DNA of 6,409 nucleotides from CAYHWE01 sp964360445 (GTDB lineage Bacteria; Patescibacteriota; Patescibacteriia; Patescibacteriales; JAKAJF01): NCBI GenBank assembly GCA_964360445.1, contig CAYHWE010000039.1, forward strand, positions 1 through 6,409, written 5' to 3'. Under the pieces are notes generated by a model. The model was given only the letters and a program-made list of their open reading frames with translations, had not been told where the DNA came from and did not search any database. Positions 1 through 5,902 of this stretch are shown piece by piece. Position numbers and translations under genes: made by a program. Each line of letters opens with the position of its first letter. The first letter of the stretch is position 1.

Positions 1-2
1 CT

Positions 3-113
3 TTATCAAAAACTTATACGATCCTTGCCCCGAAACAGAGAGAAACAGTCTTCCAAGTCATCATGAAGAATTTCGAATCTATGTTCGGATGGGTTGGCAA
101 TATGAAACAATAA
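3..113 (+). CDS. Possible C-terminal end of an unidentified protein (5' partial)
   Basis: An open frame enters from the left edge and ends at TAA 111-113, giving 36 residues that begin LSKTYTILAPKQ and end FGWVGNMKQ. The codons (gtc, atc, aag, ttc, gaa) resemble those of the following genes, and the stop lies one base before the ATG of the M16 peptidase, as expected for a tightly packed operon. The other two forward frames are less convincing: one stops at 64-66, and the other runs into the peptidase gene and gives a Cys- and His-rich, unprotein-like tail. I do not recognise the family and the fragment is too short for a functional call. It could also be non-coding upstream sequence. Confidence 0.4.
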   Translation, partial: LSKTYTILAPKQRETVFQVIMKNFESMFGWVGNMKQ

Positions 114-114
114 T

Positions 115-1377
115 ATGCATAGCATAAAAAAGTTAAAAAACAATTTGCGGTTAGTAACCGTACCGGTACAGGGAACCAAGACGGCAACCGTTTTGGTGCT
201 GGTCGGCACGGGCGCAAGGTATGAAACGAAAGAAAATAATGGTATTTCTCATTTCCTTGAGCACATGGTTTTTAAGGGGACCGAAAAACGCCCCACCGCT
301 TTGGCGATTTCTTCCGAGCTAGACGGCATAGGCGGAGAATTCAATGCTTTTACCACAAAAGAAAGTACCGGCTTTTACGCTAAGGTTGATGCATCTAAAA
401 TCGAAATTGCCATGGATGTCATCAGTGATTTTTTGCTCAATTCCAAATTTGATCCGGCAGAAATAGAAAAAGAGAAAGGGGCTATTATCGAAGAAATCAA
501 TATGTATGAAGATGCTCCCATGGATACTGTCGGTGATCTGCTAGAGGAGTCTTTGTATGGCGATCAGCCGGCAGGCTGGGAAGTTTTAGGCCCGAAAGAA
601 AACATCCGCAAATTCAGCCGGGAAGATTTTACCTCTTATTTGGATTCGCAATACGGTTCACAGAATATGGTCGTCTGTGTTGCTGGCAAGATAGATAAAA
701 AAATCAATGCTTTGGTAGAAAAATATTTCGGAAATTTTAAAAAGACAAAGATAAGAAACAAGCTCCCGATAATTGACAAACAATCAAGGGCGAACCATTT
801 AATCAAGACAAAGAAAACCGACCAGGCGCATATTTCTTTGGGTGTGCGCAGTTATGGGATGTGCCATAAGAATGAGTATGCCTTGAAAGTGATGACTGTT
901 CTTCTTGGCGGTTCTTTGAGTTCGCGTATGTTCATGAGTTTGCGCGAACAGCGCGGTTTAGCTTATTATGTAAGGACAGGTAGCGAGTTTTATACAGATG
1001 CTGGCTATATGACCACCCAAGCAGGAGTGCCGGTAGATAAGGTGAAAGAGTCGATGGATGTTATTTTGAAGGAATATAAGAAACTGAAAACAGAATTGGT
1101 CGGAAAAGAAGAATTGCAAAGAGTAAAGGATCTGATCAACGGCCGGGTCGCCATCCAATTAGAATCATCCGATTCGAATGCTAACTGGTATGCCAAGCAG
1201 CTGCTTTTGCAGAACAAGGTCGTCACCCCGGATGAGTATCTGAAAAAAATAAACAAAGTCAGCCCTAAAGATTTGATGCGGGTAGCGAATGAAATCTTTG
1301 TTAACAACAGATTGAATTTTGCCGTCATCGGTCCGTATGCGGATAAGAAGGAGTTTGATGGGTTGTTGGTAGTTTAA
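115..1377 (+). CDS. M16 family zinc peptidase (processing-peptidase-like, YmxG/MPP type)
   Basis: This is a predicted cytosolic zinc metallopeptidase of 420 residues, the usual size of single-unit M16B enzymes, which pair as dimers into a clamshell that encloses unfolded peptides. The inverted zinc motif HxxEH is H46-F-L-E49-H50, and the third ligand is most likely E127 in the IIEEI segment, at the family spacing. The N-terminal peptidase domain covers about residues 8-155. The C-terminal M16 domain (about 165-345) carries the characteristic SSRMFMSLREQRGLAYYV stretch (269-286), whose Arg and Tyr help bind substrate. There is no signal peptide or membrane segment. ATG 115 is the first possible start, because an in-frame TGA sits at 103-105 and the next Met is residue 51, inside the active-site motif. 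No Shine-Dalgarno sequence precedes it. The physiological substrate cannot be read from the sequence. The neighbouring helicase suggests co-transcription, not a shared pathway. Confidence 0.93.
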   Translation: MHSIKKLKNNLRLVTVPVQGTKTATVLVLVGTGARYETKENNGISHFLEHMVFKGTEKRPTALAISSELDGIGGEFNAFTTKESTGFYAKVDASKIEIAMDVISDFLLNSKFDPAEIEKEKGAIIEEINMYEDAPMDTVGDLLEESLYGDQPAGWEVLGPKENIRKFSREDFTSYLDSQYGSQNMVVCVAGKIDKKINALVEKYFGNFKKTKIRNKLPIIDKQSRANHLIKTKKTDQAHISLGVRSYGMCHKNEYALKVMTVLLGGSLSSRMFMSLREQRGLAYYVRTGSEFYTDAGYMTTQAGVPVDKVKESMDVILKEYKKLKTELVGKEELQRVKDLINGRVAIQLESSDSNANWYAKQLLLQNKVVTPDEYLKKINKVSPKDLMRVANEIFVNNRLNFAVIGPYADKKEFDGLLVV

Positions 1378-1389
1378 ATTATAAAATTA

Positions 1390-4317
1390 ATGTCTGATTC
1401 TCTAAGCAAATTGAATAAAGAACAAAAGGAGGCCGTGACGCATGTTGACGGCCCCTTGCTTATTGTTGCCGGCGCGGGTACGGGAAAGACGACAGTTTTG
1501 ATCGAGAGATTGAATGATCTGATCAAGAACGGGCATGCTAAGCCGGAGGAAGTCTTGATCACCACCTTTACGGAAAAAGCGGCCAAGGAAATGGAAGAGA
1601 GGGCGGACAAGCTTTTGCCTTACGGTTATGTGGATTTATGGATCAATACTTTCCATTGTTTTTGCGAACGCGTTTTGCGCGAACACTGCCTTGATATCGG
1701 CTTGCCCAGCGATTTTAAATTGATAACCCAAACAGAGCAATGGATGCTATTGCGCAAGAATTTGGATAGATTGGATCTGGATTATTATAAGCCTTTGGGC
1801 AATCCGACAAAATTCATCCATGAAATCATCAGGCATTTTTCCCGCTTGAAAGATGAGAATATTCCCGCTCGGGAATATTTGGAATATGCGGAGAAGCTTA
1901 AGCTTGATACGGATTCGACTGATCAGGAGCAAGAATTGGAGATAAAAAGGGTGAATGAGCTGGCGAATACTTATCATATTTACAACCAGCTGCTTTTGGA
2001 CGAGAGCCTTTTGGATTTCGGCGATCTGATCTGTTACACGATCAAACTTTTCCGGGAACGGCCGAATATCCTGAATTTATATCGCGAGAAATTCAAATTT
2101 ATCATGGTCGATGAATTCCAGGATACGAATTGGTCGCAGTATGAGCTGATAAAGATGCTGGTCGCGCCAAAAAACCTGCCTGCGCAGGCAGGTAATTTGG
2201 TAGTAGTCGGTGATGATGACCAGGCGATCTATAAATTCCGCGGCGCTTCGCTTTCGAACATCATGCAATTCAAGGATGATTTTCCAGGGGCGCAGGAAAT
2301 CGTGCTGTCGAAGAATTATCGTTCCGGACAGAATGTTTTGGACGCCGCCTACCGGTTTATCGCCCATAACAATCCTAATCGTTTAGAGGTAAAATTGGGA
2401 ATAAATAAAAAATTAGAAGCGGCGCAAAGCGAGAAGGGGGAGGTCAATCATCTGCATTTCCATACGGAGCAGGAAGAAACGGAAGAGGTGGCCAAGAAAA
2501 TAATCGAATTATATAAAAAAGAAAAAGAAACGGGATGGGCGGACTTTGCCATATTGGTCAGGGCGAATGATACGGCTGATAAATTTGTCGCCGAACTGTC
2601 TCGTCTCGGCATCCCGAACCAATTCATTTCTTTGCGCGGCCTTTACTTCAAGCCGATTGTTTTGGATATTATCGCTTATTTGAAACTTCTTGATAATTAT
2701 CATGAATCCGGAGCCCTGTTCCGCGTCTTGAATATGGAAGTATTCAAGATCGGCCATGGCGATATCGTGAATATCAATAAATTCGCGCGTCGGAAAGCAT
2801 GGTCGATGTATGAGACTTTGAAAAATGTCGCTGCCGTCCCGAACATCGAAAAGCAATCAGTTGAGAATATCAACCGCTTATTAGGCTTGATCAAGAAACA
2901 TTCTGACTTGGCGCAAAAAGAAAAGGTGTCCAAGATTTATGTGTCATTCTTGAATGATTCCGGTTTGAGCAAGATGGACCACGACAAGCATTCCGACCTT
3001 TTCGATTATTTGAACCAGTTTTACCAACGCATCAGGAAATTCGAAGAGGCGAGTCCGAATCCGAGATTGAAAGAATTCATGCAGCTTCTGGAATTGGAAT
3101 TCGAATCCGGAGAAACGGGATCGTTGCGTTTGAACTTAGAAGATAATGACGCGGTCAAGATCATGACCGTGCATGCGTCCAAGGGCTTGGAATTCAAATA
3201 CGTATTCATTCCGAGCTTGGTGGATAAAAAATTTCCGGTGGTGACCAGGATGGAAAAAATTTCCATACCCGATGAATTGGTGAGAGAGAAATTGCCGGTA
3301 GGCGATATCCATATTGAAGAGGAAAGAAGGTTGTTTTATGTCGCCTTGACCCGCGCGAAGAAAGAATTGTTTTTAACAAGCGCGTCTGATTACGGCGGTG
3401 AACGGGAGAAGAAACTTTCCCGATTCATTTTAGAGACCGGTGTCAAACAAGAAAACAAAGAAGCAATTAAACAAAAAAGCAAGAAACAGAATGGCTTATT
3501 GAAGGAATTGAAATCGGAATATAAAGAAATAAAGAATCCGGTCAAATATGCTTTGCCGGCTAAATTTTCCTTCTCGCAGCTCGAGGCTTATTCAAAATGC
3601 CCATTGCAGTATAAATTCAATTTCATCTTGAAGATCCCGGTTGAGGATAAGGTCAGCCTGATATTCGGCCGCGCGATCCATAATACTTTGCGCGATTTCC
3701 TTGCCCCGCTTTTAGGCGGCTCCACCCAGCAGGCCTTGTTCAGCAAAGGAGAAATGATTTATCCGACCAGGGAAAAATTATTTGAGCTCTATGAGCAAAA
3801 TTGGCAAGATGACGGTTATGAAACAAAAAAAGAAAGGGATGCATTCAAGGCAAAAGGCAAAAAGATAATGCAGGATTTTTATGCTGATATCGAACATAAC
3901 GGCTGGCCGGATACCATGTTTTTGGAAAAAAGCTTCAATGTAAAAATCGGCGGCCACACCCTGAAAGGATCGATCGACAGAATTGACCGGTTGAATGGCA
4001 ATGAAATTGAAATCATCGACTACAAGACCGGCAGCGCAAAGGAAAAAGTTGAGGCCGACCAGAAACGTCAGTTGATCTTGTACAAGATTGTCGCTGAAGA
4101 AGTTTTCGGCTTGAAGGCGACAAAACTGTCTTTCTATTATTTAGAAGGCGGCAATAAGGTTTCTTTTGAGGCGAAAGATAAAGAAGTTGAAAAAGTAAAA
4201 GAGCAGATAGTCAGTCAGGTTGAGGCGATCAAGAAATGCGACTTCACTCCCGATCCAAATCAATTTACTTGCAAATACTGCGATTTCCGGAATATTTGTG
4301 AGTTCAGAAAAGGCTAA
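1390..4317 (+). CDS. UvrD/PcrA-type superfamily 1 helicase fused to a Cas4/RecB-like Fe-S nuclease
   Basis: This 975-residue protein is predicted to unwind DNA 3'-5' with ATP and cut it with a C-terminal nuclease, as in AdnAB/AddAB-type end resection or repair. Helicase motifs appear in order: Q motif LNKEQKEAV (8-16), Walker A AGAGTGKT (27-34), Ia TTFTEKAAKEMEER (58-71), II VDEFQDTN (240-247), III VVGDDDQAIYKFRGA (272-286), IV LSKNYRS (306-312), V TVHASKGLEF (593-602) and VI EEERRLFYVALTRAK (643-657). A Lys/Glu-rich linker (about 670-725) leads to a PD-(D/E)XK nuclease with H764 (FGRAIH), D863 (GSIDRID), D877-Y-K879 and QLILY (894-898). C737 together with C961, C964 and C970 (CxxC-x5-C) fits the Fe-S cluster of AddB and Cas4. 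All key residues are present, so it is probably active. Plain UvrD and PcrA are about 720 residues; the extra length is the nuclease. An in-frame palindrome adds six residues between motifs II and III. The start gives the usual short lead to the Q motif, and no Shine-Dalgarno sequence is seen. Confidence 0.93.
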   Translation: MSDSLSKLNKEQKEAVTHVDGPLLIVAGAGTGKTTVLIERLNDLIKNGHAKPEEVLITTFTEKAAKEMEERADKLLPYGYVDLWINTFHCFCERVLREHCLDIGLPSDFKLITQTEQWMLLRKNLDRLDLDYYKPLGNPTKFIHEIIRHFSRLKDENIPAREYLEYAEKLKLDTDSTDQEQELEIKRVNELANTYHIYNQLLLDESLLDFGDLICYTIKLFRERPNILNLYREKFKFIMVDEFQDTNWSQYELIKMLVAPKNLPAQAGNLVVVGDDDQAIYKFRGASLSNIMQFKDDFPGAQEIVLSKNYRSGQNVLDAAYRFIAHNNPNRLEVKLGINKKLEAAQSEKGEVNHLHFHTEQEETEEVAKKIIELYKKEKETGWADFAILVRANDTADKFVAELSRLGIPNQFISLRGLYFKPIVLDIIAYLKLLDNYHESGALFRVLNMEVFKIGHGDIVNINKFARRKAWSMYETLKNVAAVPNIEKQSVENINRLLGLIKKHSDLAQKEKVSKIYVSFLNDSGLSKMDHDKHSDLFDYLNQFYQRIRKFEEASPNPRLKEFMQLLELEFESGETGSLRLNLEDNDAVKIMTVHASKGLEFKYVFIPSLVDKKFPVVTRMEKISIPDELVREKLPVGDIHIEEERRLFYVALTRAKKELFLTSASDYGGEREKKLSRFILETGVKQENKEAIKQKSKKQNGLLKELKSEYKEIKNPVKYALPAKFSFSQLEAYSKCPLQYKFNFILKIPVEDKVSLIFGRAIHNTLRDFLAPLLGGSTQQALFSKGEMIYPTREKLFELYEQNWQDDGYETKKERDAFKAKGKKIMQDFYADIEHNGWPDTMFLEKSFNVKIGGHTLKGSIDRIDRLNGNEIEIIDYKTGSAKEKVEADQKRQLILYKIVAEEVFGLKATKLSFYYLEGGNKVSFEAKDKEVEKVKEQIVSQVEAIKKCDFTPDPNQFTCKYCDFRNICEFRKG
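1858..1879. repeat. Perfect 10-bp inverted repeat inside the helicase gene
   Basis: AATATTCCCG (1858-1867) and CGGGAATATT (1870-1879) are exact reverse complements separated by CT. In RNA this would make a stem of about 9 bp with a GCTC loop. It lies within the codons for ENIPAREYLEY (residues 156-166), a plausible helicase sequence that does not look inserted. It may be coincidence of codon choice. Confidence 0.6.
2174..2193. repeat. 20-bp perfect GC-rich palindrome inserted in frame in the helicase gene
   Basis: ACCTGCCTGCGCAGGCAGGT equals its own reverse complement and has no spacer. Its 18-base core, CCTGCCTGCGCAGGCAGG, supplies the residues LPAQAG (263-268) between helicase motifs II and III. 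From Y251 to G274 the protein has 24 residues, where I recall 18 in E. coli UvrD and Bacillus PcrA, so the excess is six codons, exactly the core length. From memory, similar CCTGCC...GGCAGG palindromes are dispersed in Parcubacteria genomes, both between and within genes. There is only one copy in this window, so the mobile or repeat nature is inferred. Confidence 0.75.
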
Positions 4318-4362
4318 TTCTTGCCAAAAAACAAAGGAAATGGTAAGGTGAGTATAGTTAAA

Positions 4363-4442
4363 GATCATTGAGATCGTTAGGATTGTTAAGATCGTTGGGA
4401 TTTATCTCAATGATTCCAAAGCTCCCAATAATCCCAATAATC
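4363..4442 (+). other. Long imperfect hairpin formed by the opposed 9-base repeats
   Basis: Pairing 4363-4400 with 4405-4442 around the four-base loop TTTA gives 38 facing positions. I count 25 Watson-Crick pairs, 5 G-U pairs and 8 mismatches. The loop-proximal section, 4390-4400 with 4405-4415, is 11 uninterrupted pairs including three G-U. An alternative fold pairs the exact 11-bp inverted repeat ATCATTGAGAT (4364-4374) with ATCTCAATGAT (4404-4414). No run of T follows on either strand, so it is not a typical intrinsic terminator. It sits between the helicase stop and the membrane-protein ATG, where it could slow transcription, protect RNA ends or affect translation. Function is inference only. 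Confidence 0.6.
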
Positions 4443-4449
4443 CCAATAA
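4365..4449. repeat. Two opposed arrays of a 9-base tandem repeat
   Basis: The right array has three perfect units TCCCAATAA (4423-4431, 4432-4440, 4441-4449) preceded by two degenerate ones, TCTCAATGA (4405-4413) and TTCCAAAGC (4414-4422). The left array has the same unit in the other orientation: TCATTGAGA (4365), TCGTTAGGA (4374), TTGTTAAGA (4383) and TCGTTGGGA (4392), against TTATTGGGA as the reverse complement of the right unit. The spacer is TTTA (4401-4404). The right array touches the start of the membrane-protein gene and supplies an in-frame TAA (4447-4449) just before its ATG. The arrays occupy most of the gap 4318-4452; the first 45 bases of that gap hold nothing I can identify. 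Confidence 0.85.
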
Positions 4450-4452
4450 AAA

Positions 4453-4830
4453 ATGACGCTCCGTTCTTATTTAACTACGATGATTTTTGCGACGATAATC
4501 TGCTGGACTGTTTTCTTTTTTGTCGTCTGGACCGTGAATCCGCAAACCAGCAATATCGCCGGCTTTTTATTGTTTTATATATCCCTGTTCCTGTCTTTAG
4601 TCGGAGCGGCGGCGATTGCAGGATTTTTAGTCAGATTTGTCGGTTTGAAGCGCGATTTGATTTTCCGTTCAGTAAAAGAAGCGTTCAGGCAATCTTTTTT
4701 ATTCGCTTTTTTGATCGTTGCGTCCCTGGTCCTTTTGTCCCATGATTTATTCAGTATGCTTAATCTGATTTTATTGATCATGGGAATTTCCGTTTTAGAA
4801 TATTTTTTGATCAGCAATAAGAGCGTGTAA
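4453..4830 (+). CDS. Small integral membrane protein of unknown function, upstream of pheS
   Basis: This 125-residue, very hydrophobic protein has four probable transmembrane helices at about residues 8-28, 36-60, 81-97 and 101-120. The basic loop between helices 2 and 3 (RFVGLKRDLIFRSVKEAFRQ, 61-80) and R4 at the N terminus favour both ends in the cytoplasm. No catalytic or metal-binding motif is visible, and there is no cleavable signal peptide. ATG 4453 is the first available start because TAA 4447-4449 is in frame just upstream. No Shine-Dalgarno sequence is present, only an A-rich run. From memory, similar proteins beginning MTLRSYL often precede pheS in Parcubacteria, which would make this a conserved neighbour of unknown role. 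A longer overlapping frame starting inside the repeats (4368-4745) has poor protein character and was not chosen. Confidence 0.8.
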   Translation: MTLRSYLTTMIFATIICWTVFFFVVWTVNPQTSNIAGFLLFYISLFLSLVGAAAIAGFLVRFVGLKRDLIFRSVKEAFRQSFLFAFLIVASLVLLSHDLFSMLNLILLIMGISVLEYFLISNKSV

Positions 4831-4833
4831 ATT

Positions 4834-4860
4834 TCCCTCCTCCTTGCTAAGGAGAGTGGG
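4834..4860 (+). promoter_or_regulatory. pheS ribosome binding site buried in a hairpin
   Basis: AAGGAG (4849-4854) is the only clear Shine-Dalgarno sequence in the window, 12 bases before the pheS ATG, slightly long but usable. It is exactly complementary to CTCCTT at 4840-4845 with a three-base loop GCT, and flanking CCC (4835-4837) can pair with GGG (4858-4860) across small bulges. When folded, the ribosome site is covered. This could tune pheS translation or couple it to the upstream gene, or it may be a dispersed CCTCCTT/AAGGAGG-type repeat that happens to lie here. There is no T-run, T-box motif or Phe-rich leader peptide. Confidence 0.5.
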
Positions 4861-4866
4861 CAATAA

Positions 4867-5901
4867 ATGACTATGATAGAAAAATTGCAAAAATTAAAAG
4901 AGGAGGCTTTGGAGAGTTTGAGTAAGGTGAAAGACTTGAATTCCTTCCGTGAAATAGAGGTTAAATATTTAGGCCGCAAAGGCGATCTGACTAATATTTT
5001 GCGTGGCGTTTCTGAATTGGGTGATGAAGAAAAAAGGAAGGTTGGTAAATTGGCAAATGATATTAAATTGGAATTATTTTCTAAGTTTGAGGAAGTCCGG
5101 AATGCTTTAGAGAAAAAAGGAGGCAAGGACAGATTCATTGATGTTACTCTGCCTGGAAAAAAAATAAGCAAAGGGCATCTTCATCCGACAACGATCGTGC
5201 AGAACGACCTTGAAGATTTATTTATTTCTTTGGGTTTCATGGTGCTTGATGGTCCGGAGTTGGAATCTGATTATTATAATTTTGAAGCGCTCAATATCCC
5301 GAAATATCATCCCGCTCGCGATATGCAGGATACTTTTTATATCGATAAAAAAAACGCGGAAGGCGAATCTGATCTGGTGATGCGCACCCATACTACATCC
5401 ATGTTGGTGCGGTCAATGCATAAATATGGCGTGCCATTAAAGGCCATGATCGCAGGCCGTTGTTTCCGCAATGAGGCGACCGATGTCCGCCATGAACACA
5501 CCTTTTATCAGATGGATGGATTTATGATCGATAAAGAAGTCAATTTGAGCCATTTGAAAGGTATTTTGGAAACAGTAGCTAAACATCTTTACGGTCCGGA
5601 AACAAAGGTCCGCATGCGCCCGAAATTCTATCCTTTCGTGGAGCCGGGAACTAATGGCGAGGTAACTTGCTTTTTATGTCATGGCGCCGGTTGCCGTTTG
5701 TGCAAATACAGCGGTTGGTTGGAAATTTTCGGCTGCGGCATGATCCATCCGAATGTATTGCGCGCGGGCGGAATCGATCCGAAAGAATATTCCGGCTATG
5801 CCTTCGGTTTCGGCTTGAGCCGCGTTGTCCAACTTAAATATGGCATCGAAGATGTACGCCTATTCCAAAGCGGCGATTTAAGATTCTTAGAACAATTCTA
5901 A
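4867..5901 (+). CDS. pheS: Phenylalanine--tRNA ligase alpha subunit
   Basis: This is the catalytic subunit of the cytoplasmic (alpha-beta)2 phenylalanyl-tRNA synthetase, which charges tRNA-Phe using ATP. It has 344 residues, a normal length. An N-terminal coiled-coil arm that contacts tRNA covers about residues 1-85. The class II core follows: motif 1 region with DGPELESDYYNFEALN (128-143) and HPARDMQDTFY (148-158), motif 2 GRCFRNEATDVRHEHTFYQ (197-215), and motif 3 GFGLSRVVQLKYGI (314-327). Four cysteines, C268, C271, C276 and C279 (CxxC-x4-CxxC), form a small probable zinc knuckle before WLEIFGCGMIHPNVL. As I recall, a similar CxxC...CxxC insert occurs in some other bacterial PheS proteins, so it is not unique. 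ATG 4867 is favoured over the in-frame ATG 4873 because it is nearer the AAGGAG. The gene is followed after one base by pheT. Confidence 0.98.
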   Translation: MTMIEKLQKLKEEALESLSKVKDLNSFREIEVKYLGRKGDLTNILRGVSELGDEEKRKVGKLANDIKLELFSKFEEVRNALEKKGGKDRFIDVTLPGKKISKGHLHPTTIVQNDLEDLFISLGFMVLDGPELESDYYNFEALNIPKYHPARDMQDTFYIDKKNAEGESDLVMRTHTTSMLVRSMHKYGVPLKAMIAGRCFRNEATDVRHEHTFYQMDGFMIDKEVNLSHLKGILETVAKHLYGPETKVRMRPKFYPFVEPGTNGEVTCFLCHGAGCRLCKYSGWLEIFGCGMIHPNVLRAGGIDPKEYSGYAFGFGLSRVVQLKYGIEDVRLFQSGDLRFLEQF

Positions 5902-5902
5902 T

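Noticed and set aside
4321..4358. Possible promoter with TATAGT (4353-4358) and TTGCCA (4321-4326)
   Set aside because: The spacing is 26 bases, far from the usual 17, and no better -35 box lies at the right distance.
4423..4449. CRISPR-like array
   Set aside because: Units are 9 bases with no spacers between them, so this is a simple tandem repeat.
4363..4450. Rho-independent terminator for the helicase gene
   Set aside because: The stem is long and mismatched, and it is followed by an A-rich run and not by T on the + strand; the minus strand also lacks a T-run.
4368..4745. 125-codon + strand frame beginning inside the 9-base repeats
   Set aside because: It starts with repeat-derived residues (IPIIPI), overlaps most of the membrane-protein gene in another frame, and its protein is Phe/Cys/Arg-rich without domain character.
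4575..5171. 198-codon minus-strand frame across the membrane-protein and pheS genes
   Set aside because: It is antisense to the well-supported N-terminal arm of PheS, and is Ser/Lys/Asn-rich low-complexity sequence with no recognisable motif.
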